Below, piece by piece: positions 63,033 to 64,000 of a stretch of DNA of 64,000 bases. Under the pieces are notes generated by a model, which was not told the origin of the DNA, searched no databases, and was given only the letters and a program-made list of their open reading frames with translations. The DNA is taken from the NCBI RefSeq assembly GCF_001618865.1, contig NZ_CP015136.1, positions 2,453,001-2,517,000 on the forward strand. Direction: 5' to 3'. The stretch comes from Luteitalea pratensis (lineage in GTDB: Bacteria; Acidobacteriota; Vicinamibacteria; Vicinamibacterales; Vicinamibacteraceae). Numbering within the stretch: position 1 is the first letter of the stretch; each line of letters starts with the position of its first letter. The position numbers and the translations under genes are program-made.

Positions 63033-64000
63033 CTAGGTCTTCATGACCGGCGGCTGCGCCTTGTGCTGCGCCTCGAGCACGAGTTGCATGGCGAGGAAAC
63101 AGTGTGCCTGCGTCATCGCCGTCGCGGTGCGATCGAGGATGTCGCTGACCACCTGCCGCCCATACGTCAGCTCCACCTTGCTGGTGTCGACGTACTTGGT
63201 TTCCTTCTGATCCGACAGGAACAGGTGACTGCCGCCGGGACGTCCGACGATGTCGACGTTCTTGCGGATCTCGATGAACCCGTCGGTGCCGAGAATCGTG
63301 AGGCGGCCGTCGCCCCAGGTCGGCAGGCCGTCTGGCGTGAACCAGTCCACGCGGACGTAGCCGGTGCCACCGTCGCCCCGCAGCATCATGTCGCCGAAGT
63401 CCTGGAACTTCGGGTACTGCGGCGTGTGGACGTTGCCGGCCTGCGAAGCGACGACCTCCGCCTTCGTGGAGCCGGTGAAGAACAGGAACTGGTCGGCCTG
63501 GTGGGAGGCGATGTCGGTCAGGATGCCGCCATAGGTGGCGACATCGAAGAACCACTCGGGCCGTGCCTTGTAGCCGGCGCGATGCGGGCCGAGGCCGATC
63601 GTCTGCAACACCTTGCCGATGGCCCCGGCCTTCACGAGTTCCCCCGCCTTGACCGTGGCGCGATTCTCGAACCGCTCGCTGTAGACGATCGAGTAGATGC
63701 GCTTCGTCTCGGCCTGCACCTTGCGGACCTCGGCCAACTGCGCGAGCGAAGTGATACCGGGTTTGTCGGCGATGAAGTCCTTGCCGGCCCGCATCACGCG
63801 GATGCCGAGCGGCGCCCGCTCCGCCGGAATGGCGGCACTCAACACCACCTTGACCGCGGCGTCGTCGAGGACCTCGGCTTCGGAGCGGGCGACCTTCACG
63901 GTCGGATACTTCTCCTGGAACTGCTTCAGGAGTGCGGGTTCCTTGGCGTAGACCCAGGCGAGTTCGCCGCCGCCACGCATGATGGCGTCGGTCATGCCGG
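63033..64000 (-). CDS. Gfo/Idh/MocA-family oxidoreductase, 5' end outside window
   Basis: At least 320 residues; the start and the Rossmann glycine motif are beyond the window edge. The visible part has VKVVLSAAIPAERAPLGIRVMRAGKDFIADKPGITSL (cofactor-site motif ending in DKP), then GGILTDIASHQADQFLFFTG and ILGTDGFIEIRKNVDIVGRPG, ending in the C-terminal helix AHCFLAMQLVLEAQHKAQPPVMK. It probably forms an operon with the Gfo gene at 61520, 127 bp downstream, as often seen for sugar-oxidation pairs. Confidence 0.85.
   Translation of the reverse strand, partial: GMTDAIMRGGGELAWVYAKEPALLKQFQEKYPTVKVARSEAEVLDDAAVKVVLSAAIPAERAPLGIRVMRAGKDFIADKPGITSLAQLAEVRKVQAETKRIYSIVYSERFENRATVKAGELVKAGAIGKVLQTIGLGPHRAGYKARPEWFFDVATYGGILTDIASHQADQFLFFTGSTKAEVVASQAGNVHTPQYPKFQDFGDMMLRGDGGTGYVRVDWFTPDGLPTWGDGRLTILGTDGFIEIRKNVDIVGRPGGSHLFLSDQKETKYVDTSKVELTYGRQVVSDILDRTATAMTQAHCFLAMQLVLEAQHKAQPPVMKT

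Overview
The window is a high-GC bacterial chromosome segment, most likely from an Acidobacteriota of the Vicinamibacteria/Luteitalea type. The gene content supports this: an Oar-like TonB-dependent receptor with an N-terminal carboxypeptidase-regulatory domain, a Ser/Thr kinase fused to a PD40/TolB-like propeller, a trans-regulatory-plus-TPR protein, a DUF4139 protein, Tat-exported oxidoreductases and many secreted propeller proteins. This is an inference from families, not a database match. No rRNA, tRNA, CRISPR array or recombinase gene was seen.

Region 1 (1-3276) is a run of integron gene cassettes without an integrase in view. Four attC-like sites (428-493, 2202-2273, 2583-2654, 3206-3276) lie head to tail, each just after a small ORF. 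The cargo is a hypothetical membrane protein, a frameshifted alpha/beta hydrolase, a coupled pair of small membrane ORFs, a TIR-domain fragment and a 116-residue hypothetical protein. A C-terminal remnant of an ordinary gene (3290-3394) follows the last site. A fifth, decayed attC-like site (50160-50228) follows a frameshifted ModA-like gene.

Region 2 (3560-31041) is mostly metabolism and transport: a propeller-less paralogue (3560-4351) of the PD40 protein at 10286-12001, a laccase-type multicopper oxidase coupled to a zinc alcohol dehydrogenase, a lactonase, an MFS carrier, a group III truncated haemoglobin, an azurin-like protein, maltose acetyltransferase, an Old Yellow Enzyme, homogentisate dioxygenase, a 5'-3' exonuclease, a transglutaminase divergent from an Anbu proteasome homologue, GTP-dependent PEP carboxykinase, a cytochrome c, a PlpD-like patatin autotransporter, a Ca2+/H+ antiporter, a DUF4139 protein and a concentrative nucleoside transporter.

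Region 3 (31210-46883) holds a lysyl-phosphatidylglycerol module (a Lys-rich exported protein, an AcvB/VirJ-like hydrolase and MprF), a sugar-acid dehydratase, malic enzyme, a Tat-exported glycosidase-like protein beside a TonB-dependent receptor, and a TPR regulator. Region 4 (46980-50831) is accessory and decayed: gene fragments, a DUF4440 protein made of two fused copies, the ModA pseudogene and a DJ-1/PfpI protein. Region 5 (50909-64000) has the Ser/Thr kinase, an orphan RHH antitoxin, an NHL propeller, HupE/UreJ, an FMN alpha-hydroxy-acid oxidase, an Nramp-like carrier, an MFS exporter and two Gfo/Idh/MocA oxidoreductases.

Three patterns cut across the window. (i) Nearly every larger intergenic space carries a degenerate tandem array with a 7-bp period; the unit sequence differs between loci, and arrays are often arranged as inverted repeats and overlap stop or start codons. 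(ii) REP-like palindromes flanked by GTAG/CTAC occur at six places. (iii) At least a dozen genes have a TANNNT box 6-10 nt before the start codon and no Shine-Dalgarno, which suggests leaderless transcripts; in two transporter genes this box is made by a heptamer array.
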